A DNA stretch of 64,000 nt. Origin: Microbacterium sp. H83 (lineage in GTDB: Bacteria > Actinomycetota > Actinomycetes > Actinomycetales > Microbacteriaceae). The number at the start of each line of letters is the position of its first letter. The stretch's first letter is position 1. Positions 30,657 through 39,848 of this stretch are shown here, piece after piece. The position numbers and the translations under genes are program-made. The notes beneath the pieces were generated by a model. The model ran no database searches. It had not been told where the DNA came from and was given only the letters and a program-made list of their open reading frames with translations. Location of the stretch: the NCBI RefSeq assembly GCF_001650405.1, contig NZ_LWCU01000023.1:124001-188000 (forward strand). Reading direction: 5' to 3'.

Positions 30657-32467
30657 GCACCGCAACGCTGTCCAAAGACGACAAGGACACCAAGGCGCCT
30701 CTCGGCGGCCGCTTCGTCGGCGCCGCGTCGAACTACATCGATGAGCGCACCAGCCTCTCCGGCTTCGTCAAGGAGCTGGGTCGCAAGATCTTCCCCGACC
30801 ACTGGTCGTTCATGCTGGGTGAGATCGCGCTGTGGAGCTTCGTGGTCGTGTTCCTCTCCGGAACCTTCCTGACGTTCTTCTTCGAGGCCTCCATGGTCGA
30901 GACGCACTACACGGGTGCCTACGCCCCGATGCGCGGGATCGCGATGTCGGCGGCACTCGAGTCGTCGCTGAACATCTCGTTCGACCTGCGCGGCGGTCTC
31001 CTGGTACGCCAGATCCACCACTGGGCCGCTCTCGTGTTCATCGCCGGCATCGGCGTGCACATGCTGCGCGTGTTCTTCACGGGTGCGTTCCGCAAGCCGC
31101 GCGAACTCAACTGGGTGATCGGCTTCGTGCTGTTCATCCTCGCGATGGCCGAGGGCTTCACCGGTTACTCGCTCCCCGACGACCTGCTCTCGGGCAACGG
31201 CCTCCGCATCATCGACGGAATGATCAAGGGCCTCCCCCTGATCGGCACGTGGACCTCGTTCATGCTCTTCGGCGGCGAGTTCCCCGGAACCGCGATCGTG
31301 GGTCGCCTCTACACGCTGCACATCCTGCTGCTGCCGCTGCTCGTGATCGGACTGATCGTGGTGCACCTGATGCTCATGATCATCAACAAGCACACGCAGT
31401 TCGCCGGCCCCGGCCGCACCAACGACAACGTCGTGGGCTACCCGATGATGCCGGTCTACATGTCGAAGATGGGCGGCTACCTGTTCATCGTGTTCGGTGT
31501 GATCGTGCTGATCGCGACCTTCTTCCAGATCAACCCGATCTGGAACTACGGACCGTACGACCCCTCCCCCGTTTCGGCGGGAACCCAGCCCGACTGGTAC
31601 ATCGGCTTCGCCGACGGAGCGCTGCGACTGGCGCCGTCGAACCTCGACGTCGTGTTCCTCGACCGCACGTGGTCGTTCGGCATCCTGCTCCCCGTCGCGG
31701 TCCTGGGTCTGTTCATCGTCGTCGTCGCCATCTACCCGTTCCTCGAGGCGTGGATCACGGGCGACAAGCGCGAGCACCACATCGCTCAGCGTCCGCGCAA
31801 CGCGGCGACCCGCACCGCGATCGGCGCCGCCGGCGTCATCTTCTACGCGGTCCTGTGGGCGGCGGCATCCTCCGACCTCATCGCGACGCACTTCATGCTC
31901 ACGATGGAGGGCGTGATCCACACGCTCCAGGCGCTGCTCTTCGTGGGTCCGGTGCTCGGCTACTTCGTCACCAAGCGCATCGCCCTCGCGCTGCAGAAGA
32001 AGGATCGCGAGATCGTCCTGCACGGCTTCGAGTCCGGACGCATCGTCCGCCTCCCCGGTGGCGAGTTCATCGAGGTGCACCAGCCGGTCGACAAGTACGA
32101 CCGCTGGAAGCTCATCGACGTCGACGGATACGAGCCGCTCGTGGTCCGTCCGAACGCCAAGGGTCGGATCTCCTGGACCGAGAACCTCCGCTCGTCGATG
32201 TCGCGCTGGTTCTACGAGGACCGTCTCACGCCGCTCACGCAGGCCGAGGTCGAGGCGGCGGACGCCCATCAGCACCACGTGCTGGAGCAGGACGAGGAGA
32301 TCGAGCTCGCCGAGATCCGGGGCGCGCATGAGCGGGCCGGATTCCCCGACGCCCCTCTGACGGTCGAGGAGACGCACGTCGACGAGACGCCGAACACCCC
32401 CAGCACGGTCATCTCGACCGAGCCGGTGAAGAAGCCTCGGAGCAAGAAGACCGACGACGAGGCCTGA
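30653..32467 (+). CDS. qcrB: Cytochrome b subunit of bc1 complex
   Basis: Carries the two b haems and the menaquinol site. 604 residues, longer than mitochondrial cytochrome b because of a C-terminal hydrophilic tail of about 130 residues, typical of actinobacteria. Seen are RQIHHWAALVFIAGIGVHMLRVFF near 118-141 with haem His residues, GYSLPDDLLSG near 175 and a second His-bearing helix near 225-245. Translation starts at TTG, coupled to qcrA by a TTGA overlap. Last gene of the operon; a strong terminator follows. Confidence 0.97.
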   Translation: MSTATLSKDDKDTKAPLGGRFVGAASNYIDERTSLSGFVKELGRKIFPDHWSFMLGEIALWSFVVVFLSGTFLTFFFEASMVETHYTGAYAPMRGIAMSAALESSLNISFDLRGGLLVRQIHHWAALVFIAGIGVHMLRVFFTGAFRKPRELNWVIGFVLFILAMAEGFTGYSLPDDLLSGNGLRIIDGMIKGLPLIGTWTSFMLFGGEFPGTAIVGRLYTLHILLLPLLVIGLIVVHLMLMIINKHTQFAGPGRTNDNVVGYPMMPVYMSKMGGYLFIVFGVIVLIATFFQINPIWNYGPYDPSPVSAGTQPDWYIGFADGALRLAPSNLDVVFLDRTWSFGILLPVAVLGLFIVVVAIYPFLEAWITGDKREHHIAQRPRNAATRTAIGAAGVIFYAVLWAAASSDLIATHFMLTMEGVIHTLQALLFVGPVLGYFVTKRIALALQKKDREIVLHGFESGRIVRLPGGEFIEVHQPVDKYDRWKLIDVDGYEPLVVRPNAKGRISWTENLRSSMSRWFYEDRLTPLTQAEVEAADAHQHHVLEQDEEIELAEIRGAHERAGFPDAPLTVEETHVDETPNTPSTVISTEPVKKPRSKKTDDEA

Positions 32468-32480
32468 TCAGGCCGACGCG

Positions 32481-32519
32481 ATGAAAGGGCCCTGTCCATC
32501 TCGGACAGGGCCCTTTCAT
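32481..32519. terminator. Terminator of ctaE-qcrCAB
   Basis: Seventeen perfect base pairs (32481-32497 with 32503-32519) and a five-base loop, 13 bases after the qcrB stop. Both ends carry ATGAAA/TTTCAT. Confidence 0.9.
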
Positions 32520-32541
32520 GTGGGCGTGGAAGGATCGTGAC

Positions 32542-32970
32542 ATGACGTCCGTCCGCCTTATCCGCTCTGACGCTCTCGCGCCCGCCCTTTACGCCCATGC
32601 GGCGACAGCACCCGCCGGCTCGCGATTGGTCTTCCTCGCCGGCGCCTGCCCTCTGTCCCCCGATGGCTCCACGATCGCTCCCGGAGACTATGCGGCGCAG
32701 GCCGCGCAGTGCGTGAGGACCCTGCGGGAGGCGCTGACGGCCAGCGGTGCCGTTCTCAGCGACGTGATCAGCACCCGTGTGCTCGTCGCCTCCTCGTCAC
32801 AGGCCGACCTGGTGGCGGCCTGGGACGTGATCCACGAGGCTTTCGGCGACCACGACGTTCCGAGCACGCTGCTGGGCGTCACGGTGCTCGGCTACGACGA
32901 CCAGCTGGTCGAGATCGAGGCGGTCGCGGTCATCGCGGAGGACGTCGCCATCGCGGAGGACGCACGATGA
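32542..32970 (+). CDS. RidA family protein
   Basis: 142-residue member of the RidA/YjgF family, whose best-known members hydrolyse reactive enamines and imines from PLP enzymes. The fold is visible in LVFLAGACPLSPDGSTIAPGDYAAQAAQCVRTLREALTASGA near 30-72 and STLLGVTVLGYDDQLVEIEAVAV near the end. The Arg common in catalytic RidA near position 105 is not in its usual context, so another subgroup is possible. ATG 32542 follows AAGGA; the stop overlaps the next gene as ATGA. Confidence 0.85.
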   Translation: MTSVRLIRSDALAPALYAHAATAPAGSRLVFLAGACPLSPDGSTIAPGDYAAQAAQCVRTLREALTASGAVLSDVISTRVLVASSSQADLVAAWDVIHEAFGDHDVPSTLLGVTVLGYDDQLVEIEAVAVIAEDVAIAEDAR

Positions 32971-33470
32971 GCGCCGCGGTCAGACCCGCGACGGCGGCCG
33001 ATGCGGAGATCGTGGAGGCCATCGAACGCGAGGCCGACTCCCTGCTCGTCGACAGCCTCGGCGCCCCGCAGTGGCCCGATGCGGGCGATGCCGTCGCGCG
33101 GATCGGGGGTCCCGGGTACGTTCTCCTGCTCGAGGACGGCGACAGCGACTCCCCCGTCGGGTTCGTGCATGTCCTGGACGCCGACGGCCACGCCCATCTC
33201 GAGCAGCTCTCCGTGATCCCCGCCGCCGGTCGTCGTGGACACGGGCGCAGGCTGGTGACCGCGGCGCTCGAGGAGGCTCGCGATCGCGGCTACACGCGCG
33301 TCACCCTGCGCACCTACGCCGAGATTCCCTGGAACGCGCCTTTCTACGCGACCTTCGGCTTCCTGGAGAGCCTCCCCGAGACACCGTTCCAACGAGGTCT
33401 CGTGGAGACGGAGGCGGCGATCGGCATCGACCGTTTCGGGCGGCGCGTCCAGATGACGATCGATCTCTGA
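32967..33470 (+). CDS. GNAT family N-acetyltransferase
   Basis: 167-residue acetyl-CoA-dependent acetyltransferase. The CoA-binding motif A is LEQLSVIPAAGRRGHGRRLVTAALEEARDRG near 76-106, followed by APFYATFGFLES near 122-133. The substrate is unknown. Coupled to the RidA-like gene by an ATGA overlap, so the two may act on the same small molecule; that is inference. Confidence 0.88.
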   Translation: MSAAVRPATAADAEIVEAIEREADSLLVDSLGAPQWPDAGDAVARIGGPGYVLLLEDGDSDSPVGFVHVLDADGHAHLEQLSVIPAAGRRGHGRRLVTAALEEARDRGYTRVTLRTYAEIPWNAPFYATFGFLESLPETPFQRGLVETEAAIGIDRFGRRVQMTIDL

Positions 33471-33558
33471 GATCGCCCTGCTCGCGTCCGGCGCGGCGTC
33501 TGGCGGGATCCCGCGCATCGGAGTCCGGATGCTGCGGGTGCGGTCTCACGCCGCTCCC

Positions 33559-33564
33559 TAGGCT
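33559..33564 (+). promoter_or_regulatory. -10 box of leaderless rhodanese gene
   Basis: TAGGCT, six bases before the ATG at 33571, with no ribosome site between. Confidence 0.5.
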
Positions 33565-33570
33565 GAGAGG

Positions 33571-33990
33571 ATGATCGATCGTGCCGAATACTACGCCGCC
33601 AGACTCGCCTACGAGACGGATGCCAGCGACGTCCACGCCGCGCTGAAGGCCGGAGACGACCTCGTGGTGGTCGATGTGCGCTCGGACGAAGCCTGGGCGC
33701 AGGGACGGGTCTCAGGGGCCGTGCACATGCACTACAGCGAGATCGCCGCTCGGGCTCCGCTCGAGATCGCGGCGAATGCCGCGGTCGTCGTGTACTGCTG
33801 GAGCCCCGGGTGCAATGCCGGCGCGAAAGGCGCCCTCGAATTCGCGAAGCTCGGCTATGCGGTGCGCGAGATGATCGGCGGCTTCGAGTACTGGGTGCGG
33901 GAAGGCTTTCCCGTCGAGGATGCCGACGGCGTGCACCGTCGGCCCGTCGACCCGCTCACGGGCATCGCTCGAGTGCGCACGCGCGCCTGA
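33571..33990 (+). CDS. Rhodanese-like sulfurtransferase
   Basis: 139-residue single-domain rhodanese. VVDVRSDEAWAQGRVSGAVHMHYSE near 33-57 is the CH2A-type motif. The active-site loop is CWSPGCNAGAKGA with the likely catalytic Cys at 76. The loop is longer than the six residues of thiosulfate sulfurtransferases. Cytosolic; the sulfur acceptor is unknown. It lies alone, converging on ctaF, with a bidirectional terminator between. Confidence 0.88.
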   Translation: MIDRAEYYAARLAYETDASDVHAALKAGDDLVVVDVRSDEAWAQGRVSGAVHMHYSEIAARAPLEIAANAAVVVYCWSPGCNAGAKGALEFAKLGYAVREMIGGFEYWVREGFPVEDADGVHRRPVDPLTGIARVRTRA

Positions 33991-34038
33991 CGCCGACGGA
34001 CCTCTCCTGGCCGCACGGGCCGCTGCGAGAGACGCAGC

Positions 34039-34086
34039 GTCACGACAGAGGCCCCGGGGAACGATCCCCGGGACCTCTGTCGTGAC
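34039..34086. terminator. Bidirectional terminator between rhodanese gene and ctaF
   Basis: Arms of 21 bases (34039-34059 and 34066-34086) pair with one mismatch around a six-base loop. It begins 49 bases after the rhodanese stop and ends two bases from the ctaF stop, serving both directions. Confidence 0.9.
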
Positions 34087-34088
34087 GA

Positions 34089-34523
34089 TCAGCGGGCGAA
34101 GTTGCCGCGGTAGTACTCGTACACCCAGCCGACGATCGCGATCACGAAGATCGACAGTCCGATCGGGAGCAGGAACTGTCCGACCGCCAGACCGACGACG
34201 AAGACGCCCGCCGATGCCGCCAGCACCAGCGGCCACCAGGACCAGGGGCTGAACTCACCGAGCTCGGGGTCACCGTCGTCGATGTCGCTCGTGAGGATGT
34301 CCTCGGGAAGCTCACCGTTCTGCGCCTTGTGCGTGCGATCGAGGTAGAACGCGATCATCGCGCCCATGAAGGCCGAGAAGAACAGCGCAACGGTGCCGAC
34401 CCACTCGATCTTGTTCACCAGATCGACATCGGGGTGGGCGAGGATGTTCCAGCCCGTGTAGACCACGCCCATCAGGGCGAAGAATGCGGTGAGGACCCAC
34501 CAGAGGATGACGTTGTCGCGCAT
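34089..34523 (-). CDS. ctaF: Cytochrome c oxidase subunit 4, actinobacterial type
   Basis: 144-residue subunit found only in actinobacterial aa3 oxidases. Two N-terminal helices (about 5-27 and 40-62) and two more near 96-138, with the family's FSPWSWWPL segment near 92. Starts ATG 34523, three bases after ctaD stops, so it is the last gene of ctaC-ctaD-ctaF. Confidence 0.93.
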   Translation of the reverse strand: MRDNVILWWVLTAFFALMGVVYTGWNILAHPDVDLVNKIEWVGTVALFFSAFMGAMIAFYLDRTHKAQNGELPEDILTSDIDDGDPELGEFSPWSWWPLVLAASAGVFVVGLAVGQFLLPIGLSIFVIAIVGWVYEYYRGNFAR

Positions 34524-34526
34524 GGC

Positions 34527-36260
34527 TCAGTGGCCCTCTCGCTCGCCGGGTGCGGTGGTTGCGAACTCGGCCGCCTCCGGATGATTCAGGTCGAATGCCG
34601 GACGCTCGCTGCGGATGCGCGGGATCGAGGTGAAGTTGTGACGCGGCGGCGGGCACGACGTCGCCCACTCGAGCGATGCTCCGTAGCCCCAGGGGTCGTT
34701 GACCGTGACCTTGGGTGCCTTGCGCGCCGTGATCCACACGTTGAGGAAGAACGGCAGCATCGAGGCACCGAGGATGATCGCACCGATGGTCGACACCTGG
34801 TTGCCCCAGGTCCAGCCGTCGGCCTCCGAGTAGTCGGCGTACCGGCGGACCATGCCGTCGACGCCCAGCCAGTGCTGGATGAGGAACGTCATGTGGAAGC
34901 CGATGAACAGCATCCAGAAGTGCACATAGCCGAGGCGCTCGTTGAGCATGCGGCCCGTCCACTTCGGCCACCAGAAGTAGAAGCCCGCGAACATCGCGAA
35001 GACGACCGTTCCGAAGACGACGTAGTGGAAGTGCGCCACCACGAAGTACGAGTCGGACAGTGCGAAGTCCAGAGGCGGAGCAGCGAGGATGACGCCGGTC
35101 AGGCCACCGAAGACGAACGACACGAGGAAGCCGAGCGCGAACACCATCGGCGTCTCGAATGTGACGGATCCTCGCCACAGCGTGCCGATCCAGTTGAAGA
35201 TCTTCACACCCGTCGGGACGGCGATCAGCATCGTCATCAGGGCGAAGAACGGAAGGAGCACCGAGCCGGTGACGTACATGTGGTGCGCCCAGACCGCCAC
35301 CGACAGCGCGGCGATCGCGATCGTCGCGTAGACGAGGGTCTTGTAGCCGAAGATCGGCTTGCGGCTGAACACCGGGAAGATCTCCGAGACGATTCCGAAG
35401 AACGGCAGCGCGATGATGTAGACCTCGGGATGCCCGAAGAACCAGAAGAGGTGCTGCCACAGCAGGACGCCGCCGTTCGCCGGGTCGTAGATGTGGGCGC
35501 CGAGCACCCGGTCCGCTGCCGCAGCGAAGATCGCCGCGGCCAGCACCGGGAAGGCCATGAGGATGAGGAGACTCGTGATGAGCGTGTTCCACGCGAAGAT
35601 CGGCATGCGCCACATGGTCATGCCCGGCGCGCGCATCGTGATGATCGTGGTGATGAAGTTCACCGCGCCGAGGATGGTCCCGAAGCCCGAGATGCCGAGT
35701 CCCAGCATCCAGAGGTTCCCACCGGCACCCGGCGAGAACGAGGCGCTCGCGAGCGGCTGATAGGCGAACCAGCCGAACGATGCGGCACCCTGCGGAGTGA
35801 GGAATCCAGCGACGGCGATCGTCGACCCGAACAGGAACAGCCAGAAGGCGAAGGCGTTGAGACGCGGGAACGCCACATCGGGGGCGCCGATCTGCAAGGG
35901 CAGGATCGCGTTCGCGAAACCCGCGAAGAGCGGGGTCGCGAACATCAGCAGCATGATCGTGCCGTGCATCGTGAACAGCTGGTTGTACTGCTCCTTGGTC
36001 GGGACGATCTGCATCCCGGGTGCGAACAGCTCGGCGCGGATGACGAGGGCCATCACGCCGCCGAGGAGGAAGAACAGCACCGAGGCGATCAGGTACATGT
36101 ACCCGATGGTCTTGTGGTCCGTGGAGGTGATCCACTTGACGACGATGTTGCCCTTCTGCTCGACGCGCGAGGAGCTCATCAGAGCGGCCTGGCGTGCCGG
36201 CAGAGTGGTGGGACGGGAGCGAGGGGCCTCGTCGGTGCGGGGTGCTTCAGTGGTCGACAT
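34527..36260 (-). CDS. ctaD: Cytochrome c oxidase subunit I
   Basis: Catalytic subunit with haems a and a3 and CuB. The 577 residues have twelve helices. Visible are the haem-a His region [10 protein letters not shown] near 95, the CuB site [10 protein letters not shown] near 270 with the His-Tyr pair, HH in WAHHMYVTG near 320, and HFHYVVFG near 405 for the haem ligands. ATG 36260 is three bases after ctaC. An N-terminal extension of about 40 residues precedes the first helix, common in the order. Confidence 0.97.
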   Translation of the reverse strand: MSTTEAPRTDEAPRSRPTTLPARQAALMSSSRVEQKGNIVVKWITSTDHKTIGYMYLIASVLFFLLGGVMALVIRAELFAPGMQIVPTKEQYNQLFTMHGTIMLLMFATPLFAGFANAILPLQIGAPDVAFPRLNAFAFWLFLFGSTIAVAGFLTPQGAASFGWFAYQPLASASFSPGAGGNLWMLGLGISGFGTILGAVNFITTIITMRAPGMTMWRMPIFAWNTLITSLLILMAFPVLAAAIFAAAADRVLGAHIYDPANGGVLLWQHLFWFFGHPEVYIIALPFFGIVSEIFPVFSRKPIFGYKTLVYATIAIAALSVAVWAHHMYVTGSVLLPFFALMTMLIAVPTGVKIFNWIGTLWRGSVTFETPMVFALGFLVSFVFGGLTGVILAAPPLDFALSDSYFVVAHFHYVVFGTVVFAMFAGFYFWWPKWTGRMLNERLGYVHFWMLFIGFHMTFLIQHWLGVDGMVRRYADYSEADGWTWGNQVSTIGAIILGASMLPFFLNVWITARKAPKVTVNDPWGYGASLEWATSCPPPRHNFTSIPRIRSERPAFDLNHPEAAEFATTAPGEREGH

Positions 36261-36263
36261 GGC

Positions 36264-37166
36264 TTACTCCTCTCCTTCCTCGGAGTCGTTCTGGGGGGTG
36301 GTGCCGGGGTAGTTCGCGAGACGGTCGTACGCGTCCGTGATGTCGCCGGTGTTGCCTTCCTCCTCCAGGGACTGGAGGTAGGCGTCGTACTCGTCCTGCT
36401 CGACGACCTTGACGTTGAAGAGCATCATCGAGTGGTACTCGCCGCAGAGCTCGGCGCACTTGCCGGCGTACTCGCCCACGCGGGTCGGGATGAAGGACCA
36501 GGAGTTGTCCTTCCCGATGTACATGTCCTTCTTGTAGAGGAAGTCGATGATCCAGAAGGAGTGGATGACGTCGCGCGACTGGAGGTTGATCGTCACCTTC
36601 TGGTCGACCGGGAGCACCAGCGTGGGCAGCTGGCCCTGATCGATGTTGCCCGCGGCATCGGGCTGCGCCTGGATGCCCATCGTCCACACGGCGTCGGAGT
36701 TGTCCTCCTCGTCGCCGTCGTACTGGAAGTCCCACGCCCACTGCTTGGCGATCGCGGTGATCTCGACGTCGGGCTCGTCCCACTTCGTCTCGATCGCCGC
36801 CTGGTCGCGGGCGGTGAAGAAGAACATCCCGAGGACCAGGATGAGCGGCACGATCGTGTAGAAGATCTCGATCGGCATGTTGTACCGCATCTGCACGGGC
36901 AGACCGGTCTGGCCCTTGCGACGGCGGTAGGCGATCGCAGCCCAGGCCATCAGGGCCCAGGTGATGACTCCGACGGCGAGCAGGACGATCCAGGAGTTGA
37001 CCCAGAGCGACGACACGCGCTCGGTCTGGTTCGTGGCTGCAGGTCCGTCGTCCACGAAGCCCGGGAGGTAACCGTTCAGCTCGGTGGTGGTACATCCAGC
37101 CAGGGCCACGGCGGTCACCACTCCCAGAGGAAGAGCGACCCAACGAAGGCGGCGATTCGAGGGCAC
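36264..37166 (-). CDS. ctaC: Cytochrome c oxidase subunit II (CuA)
   Basis: Accepts electrons from QcrC at the CuA centre outside the membrane. From GTG 37166 the protein has 300 residues: lipoprotein signal ending LAGC with lipid Cys 25, two helices near 60-85 and 102-125, and a cupredoxin domain with CuA ligands in RDVIHSFWI, then GKCAELCGEYHSMM. AAGG six bases before the GTG decides the start. First gene of ctaC-ctaD-ctaF. Confidence 0.96.
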   Translation of the reverse strand: MPSNRRLRWVALPLGVVTAVALAGCTTTELNGYLPGFVDDGPAATNQTERVSSLWVNSWIVLLAVGVITWALMAWAAIAYRRRKGQTGLPVQMRYNMPIEIFYTIVPLILVLGMFFFTARDQAAIETKWDEPDVEITAIAKQWAWDFQYDGDEEDNSDAVWTMGIQAQPDAAGNIDQGQLPTLVLPVDQKVTINLQSRDVIHSFWIIDFLYKKDMYIGKDNSWSFIPTRVGEYAGKCAELCGEYHSMMLFNVKVVEQDEYDAYLQSLEEEGNTGDITDAYDRLANYPGTTPQNDSEEGEE

Positions 37167-37201
37167 GATGCACCTTTCAGATTGCGGACAGGGCACACCC
37201 A

Positions 37202-37207
37202 AGTCTA
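37202..37207 (-). promoter_or_regulatory. -10 box of ctaC promoter
   Basis: TAGACT on the minus strand, 35 bases upstream of the ctaC GTG, giving a short leader with a ribosome site. Confidence 0.5.
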
Positions 37208-37230
37208 GGGCAACCTCACACCTGATTCAT

Positions 37231-37249
37231 GCCAACCACGCAGGTTGGC
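37231..37249 (-). terminator. Hairpin after erpA
   Basis: GCCAACC and GGTTGGC form seven perfect pairs around a five-base loop, 13 bases downstream of the erpA stop. It probably ends erpA transcripts ahead of the ctaC promoter. Confidence 0.55.
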
Positions 37250-37262
37250 GGGCCTCACCGGG

Positions 37263-37628
37263 TCAGTGGAAGCTGTCTCCGCAGGCGCAGCTGCCCGCGG
37301 CGTTGGGGTTGTCGATCGTGAAGCCCTGCTCCGAGATCGTGTCCTTGAAGTCGATGGACGCGCCGTCGAGATACGGGACGCTCATGTTGTCGACGATGAC
37401 CTCGACGCCGTCGAAGTCGACCGTCTCGTCGCCCTCGAGGAAGCGCTCGTCGAAGTACAGCTGGTAGATCAGGCCGGAGCATCCGCCGGGCTGCACGGCG
37501 ACGCGCAGACGCAGGTCGTCGCGTCCCTCCTGCTCGAGAAGGTTCTTCACCTTCGTCGCCGCGGCGTCGGTCAGCTTCACGCCGTGCGCCTGGGTGGTCT
37601 CTGCCGAAGTCAGTGTGGTGTCGCTCAT
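37263..37628 (-). CDS. erpA: Iron-sulfur cluster insertion protein (A-type)
   Basis: A-type carrier that delivers Fe-S clusters to apoproteins. 121 residues with the three conserved Cys: one in VQPGGCSGLIYQLYFDE near 54-70 and two in GSCACGDSFH at the end. ATG 37628 (MSDTTLTSAE) follows AAGGAG by four bases; the in-frame ATG at 37658 is not supported. Encoded next to oxidase genes that depend on the Fe-S protein QcrA, but with its own promoter. Confidence 0.94.
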   Translation of the reverse strand: MSDTTLTSAETTQAHGVKLTDAAATKVKNLLEQEGRDDLRLRVAVQPGGCSGLIYQLYFDERFLEGDETVDFDGVEVIVDNMSVPYLDGASIDFKDTISEQGFTIDNPNAAGSCACGDSFH

Positions 37629-37645
37629 GTCGCTCCTTGTGACGG

Positions 37646-37677
37646 GCCGTGCTCGCACGGCTGGTACCTCGATTTTA
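37646..37677 (-). promoter_or_regulatory. erpA promoter and leader hairpin
   Basis: TAAAAT (37677-37672, minus strand) within GGGTAAAATC. The leader then carries GCCGTGC-GA-GCACGGC, a seven-pair stem with a two-base centre at 37646-37661, just before the AAGGAG site. The same GGGTAAAATC precedes the membrane-protein gene upstream of hisD. Confidence 0.5.
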
Positions 37678-37718
37678 CCCTCCGCACCACGGCAGGGGCT
37701 CGGCGCTCGCGGCGCGCG

Positions 37719-39140
37719 TCAGATGACGATGTCGTTCATGCGTGCGAGCAGCAGCGCCTCGGTGGCCACCGCGTGCCGGAACGTGTCCAGGTGCAGCGAC
37801 TCGTTGGGGCTGTGCGCGTGGGAATGCGGGTCCTCGACGCCCGTGACCAGGATCTGCGCCTGCGGGAACTCCCGCACGAGATCGGCGATGAACGGGATCG
37901 ACCCGCCGACGCCCAGGTCGATCGGCGCCACCCCGTATCCGTCGCGCATCGCCTCGCGGGTGAGCGCCACGGCCCAGCCGCTCGTGTCGACGAGGAAGCC
38001 GTTGCCGAGGTCGACGTCCGAGAACGTGAGCTCCGCTCCAAACGGCGCGTGCGCGCGCAGGTGCGCCTCGAGGGCGGCATAGGCGTCCTCGCCGGACTGC
38101 CCGGGGGCGACGCGCGCGCTGATCACGACGGTGACCTCTGGCAGCAGCGTGTTCGACGCAGCGGCGACGCTCGTCGCGTCGATCCCGATGACCGTGACCG
38201 ACGGCTTGTTCCAGATGCGGCTGAGGATCGTGCCGTCGCCGATCGGGGATGTGCCGGGGAGCAGCCCCGCCTCGTCGCGCAGCGTCTCCTCCGAGTAGTC
38301 GGGAGTCGGCGCGTCCCGTTCGGTCATCCCCTCGACCGCGACCGAGCCGTCGGCGTTCCAGAGCGTGGCGAGCATCGTGACGGTGGCCATCATCGCGTCC
38401 GGGACCGCGCCGCCGAACATGCCGGAGTGCGAGGCGTGGTCGAGGGTGCGGACCCGCACGGTGAAGCGGGCGTTGCCGCGCAGCGAGACGGTCAGTCCCG
38501 GGGTCGTCGAGTCCCAGTTGCCGGAGTCGGCGACCACGATCGCATCCGCGCGCAGAGCGTCCTTGTTGTCGGAGAGGAACTGCGCGAACGACCGGGAGCC
38601 GTACTCCTCCTCGCCCTCGATGAACATCGCGATGCCGAGCTCGAGGTCGTCGCCGAGCACCTCGGTCACGGCGCGGATGGACGCGACGTGGGCCATGATC
38701 CCCGCCTTGTCGTCGGCGGCGCCCCGGCCGTAGAGGCGGCCGTCGCGCACCGTCGGCTCGAAGGGCGGCGTCTGCCACAGCGCGTCGTCCCCGGGAGGCT
38801 GCACGTCGTGGTGCGCGTACAGGAGGATCGTCGGCTTGCCGTTGCGCGCCGCTCGGGTGGCGAGAACCGCGGGCTGCCCGACCTCGTCGGTGCCGGGGAC
38901 GGCCGCGCGCAGGATGCGGACCTCGTCGAACACCCCCGTCGCGGACGCGAGCGCCGCGACCGCCTCCGAGCTGCGCTCGAGCTGCGTCTGGTCGAATGCC
39001 GGCCATGCCATGCCGGGGATGCGCACGAGCGCACCGAGGTCGCTCAGCGCGGCCGGGAAGCCGAGCGCGGCGGCCTCCAGGACGGCGGCCTCGCGATCGT
39101 CGGACGGAATCGGATCACCGGGCAGAGCAGGAGATGTCAT
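37719..39140 (-). CDS. M20 family metallodipeptidase
   Basis: 473-residue zinc peptidase of the M20 family. Metal ligands are visible in LLYAHHDVQPPGDD near 90-103, GRGAADDKAGIMAHV near 123-137, and EGEEEYGS near 160-167, with the dimerisation domain around 220-330 and a final His near 445. Similar proteins are annotated dipeptidase or beta-Ala-Xaa dipeptidase; the exact substrate is open. ATG 39140 has no ribosome site; TAAGAT ends seven bases upstream. Confidence 0.92.
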   Translation of the reverse strand: MTSPALPGDPIPSDDREAAVLEAAALGFPAALSDLGALVRIPGMAWPAFDQTQLERSSEAVAALASATGVFDEVRILRAAVPGTDEVGQPAVLATRAARNGKPTILLYAHHDVQPPGDDALWQTPPFEPTVRDGRLYGRGAADDKAGIMAHVASIRAVTEVLGDDLELGIAMFIEGEEEYGSRSFAQFLSDNKDALRADAIVVADSGNWDSTTPGLTVSLRGNARFTVRVRTLDHASHSGMFGGAVPDAMMATVTMLATLWNADGSVAVEGMTERDAPTPDYSEETLRDEAGLLPGTSPIGDGTILSRIWNKPSVTVIGIDATSVAAASNTLLPEVTVVISARVAPGQSGEDAYAALEAHLRAHAPFGAELTFSDVDLGNGFLVDTSGWAVALTREAMRDGYGVAPIDLGVGGSIPFIADLVREFPQAQILVTGVEDPHSHAHSPNESLHLDTFRHAVATEALLLARMNDIVI

Positions 39141-39145
39141 GCGAG

Positions 39146-39169
39146 TAATCTTAAGGTGAACCCTTCACC
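39146..39169. promoter_or_regulatory. Overlapping divergent promoters and inverted repeat
   Basis: TAATCT (39146-39151, plus) and TAAGAT (39153-39148, minus) overlap by four bases, forming facing -10 boxes for the DUF3043 gene and the dipeptidase gene. GGTGAA-CCC-TTCACC (39155-39169), a perfect inverted repeat, follows at once and covers the start point of the rightward message. Confidence 0.5.
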
Positions 39170-39185
39170 CGAACCGAGGATCCTC

Positions 39186-39773
39186 GTGGCCACTACCCCC
39201 TCCACCCCTTCGACGAACGACGACGCCCCCGAGACGCCCGCTCTCGGCAAGGGGCGCGCGACGCCGACCCGCGCGGAGCAGGAGGCGGCGCGTCGTCGCC
39301 CCCTCGTCGCGAACACGAAGGAGGCGAAGGCCGCCGCGCGCGCCGAGCTCGCGGAGCGCCGCAACCGCGCTCAGGCCGGTCTCGCCGCGGGTGAGGAGAA
39401 GTTCCTGCCGGCACGCGACAAGGGACCGCAGCGCCGATGGGTGCGCGACTACGTGGATGCCGGGTGGCACCCCGCGGAGTTCGTCATGGGCGTCATGGTC
39501 CTCGTGATCCTCATCTCCCTGCTCCCGCCGAACCTCGCGATCGCCGGCTTCGCCATCGCGGGCTGGGCCTACCTCGTGATGATGGCCTATCTGGTGCTCG
39601 CCATCGGCGGCATGATCCTGCTCGGCATCCGGGTGAAGCGCAAGGTGGCCGCGAAGTTCGGCCAGGATCGCATGGAGCGCGGCCTCGGCTGGTACGCGGC
39701 CATGCGCTCGTTGCAGATGCGCTTCATGCGGCTGCCCAAGCCGCAGGTCAAGCGGGGGCAGCACCCCGCCTGA
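39186..39773 (+). CDS. DUF3043 membrane protein
   Basis: 195 residues. A long hydrophilic, Arg/Glu/Ala-rich N-terminal part (to about 100) with TRAEQEAARRRPLV, then two hydrophobic helices near 101-145 (FVMGVMVLVILISLL and LVMMAYLVLAIGGMILL), and a basic C-terminus. Typical of DUF3043, a conserved actinobacterial family without known function. GTG 39186 has GAGGA about five bases upstream. Diverges from the dipeptidase and converges on pyrD. Confidence 0.88.
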   Translation: MATTPSTPSTNDDAPETPALGKGRATPTRAEQEAARRRPLVANTKEAKAAARAELAERRNRAQAGLAAGEEKFLPARDKGPQRRWVRDYVDAGWHPAEFVMGVMVLVILISLLPPNLAIAGFAIAGWAYLVMMAYLVLAIGGMILLGIRVKRKVAAKFGQDRMERGLGWYAAMRSLQMRFMRLPKPQVKRGQHPA

Positions 39774-39785
39774 TCGCGTCGCCCC

Positions 39786-39841
39786 GATCCACCAAGAGGC
39801 GTCCCCTGCTCTGCGGAGCGGGGGACGCCTCTTCGTGGATC
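39786..39841. terminator. Bidirectional terminator between DUF3043 gene and pyrD
   Basis: Arms of 26 bases (39786-39811 and 39816-39841) pair with one mismatch and one G-T pair around a four-base loop. It lies 12 bases after the plus-strand stop and 7 bases from the pyrD stop. Confidence 0.9.
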
Positions 39842-39848
39842 AGAGTGC

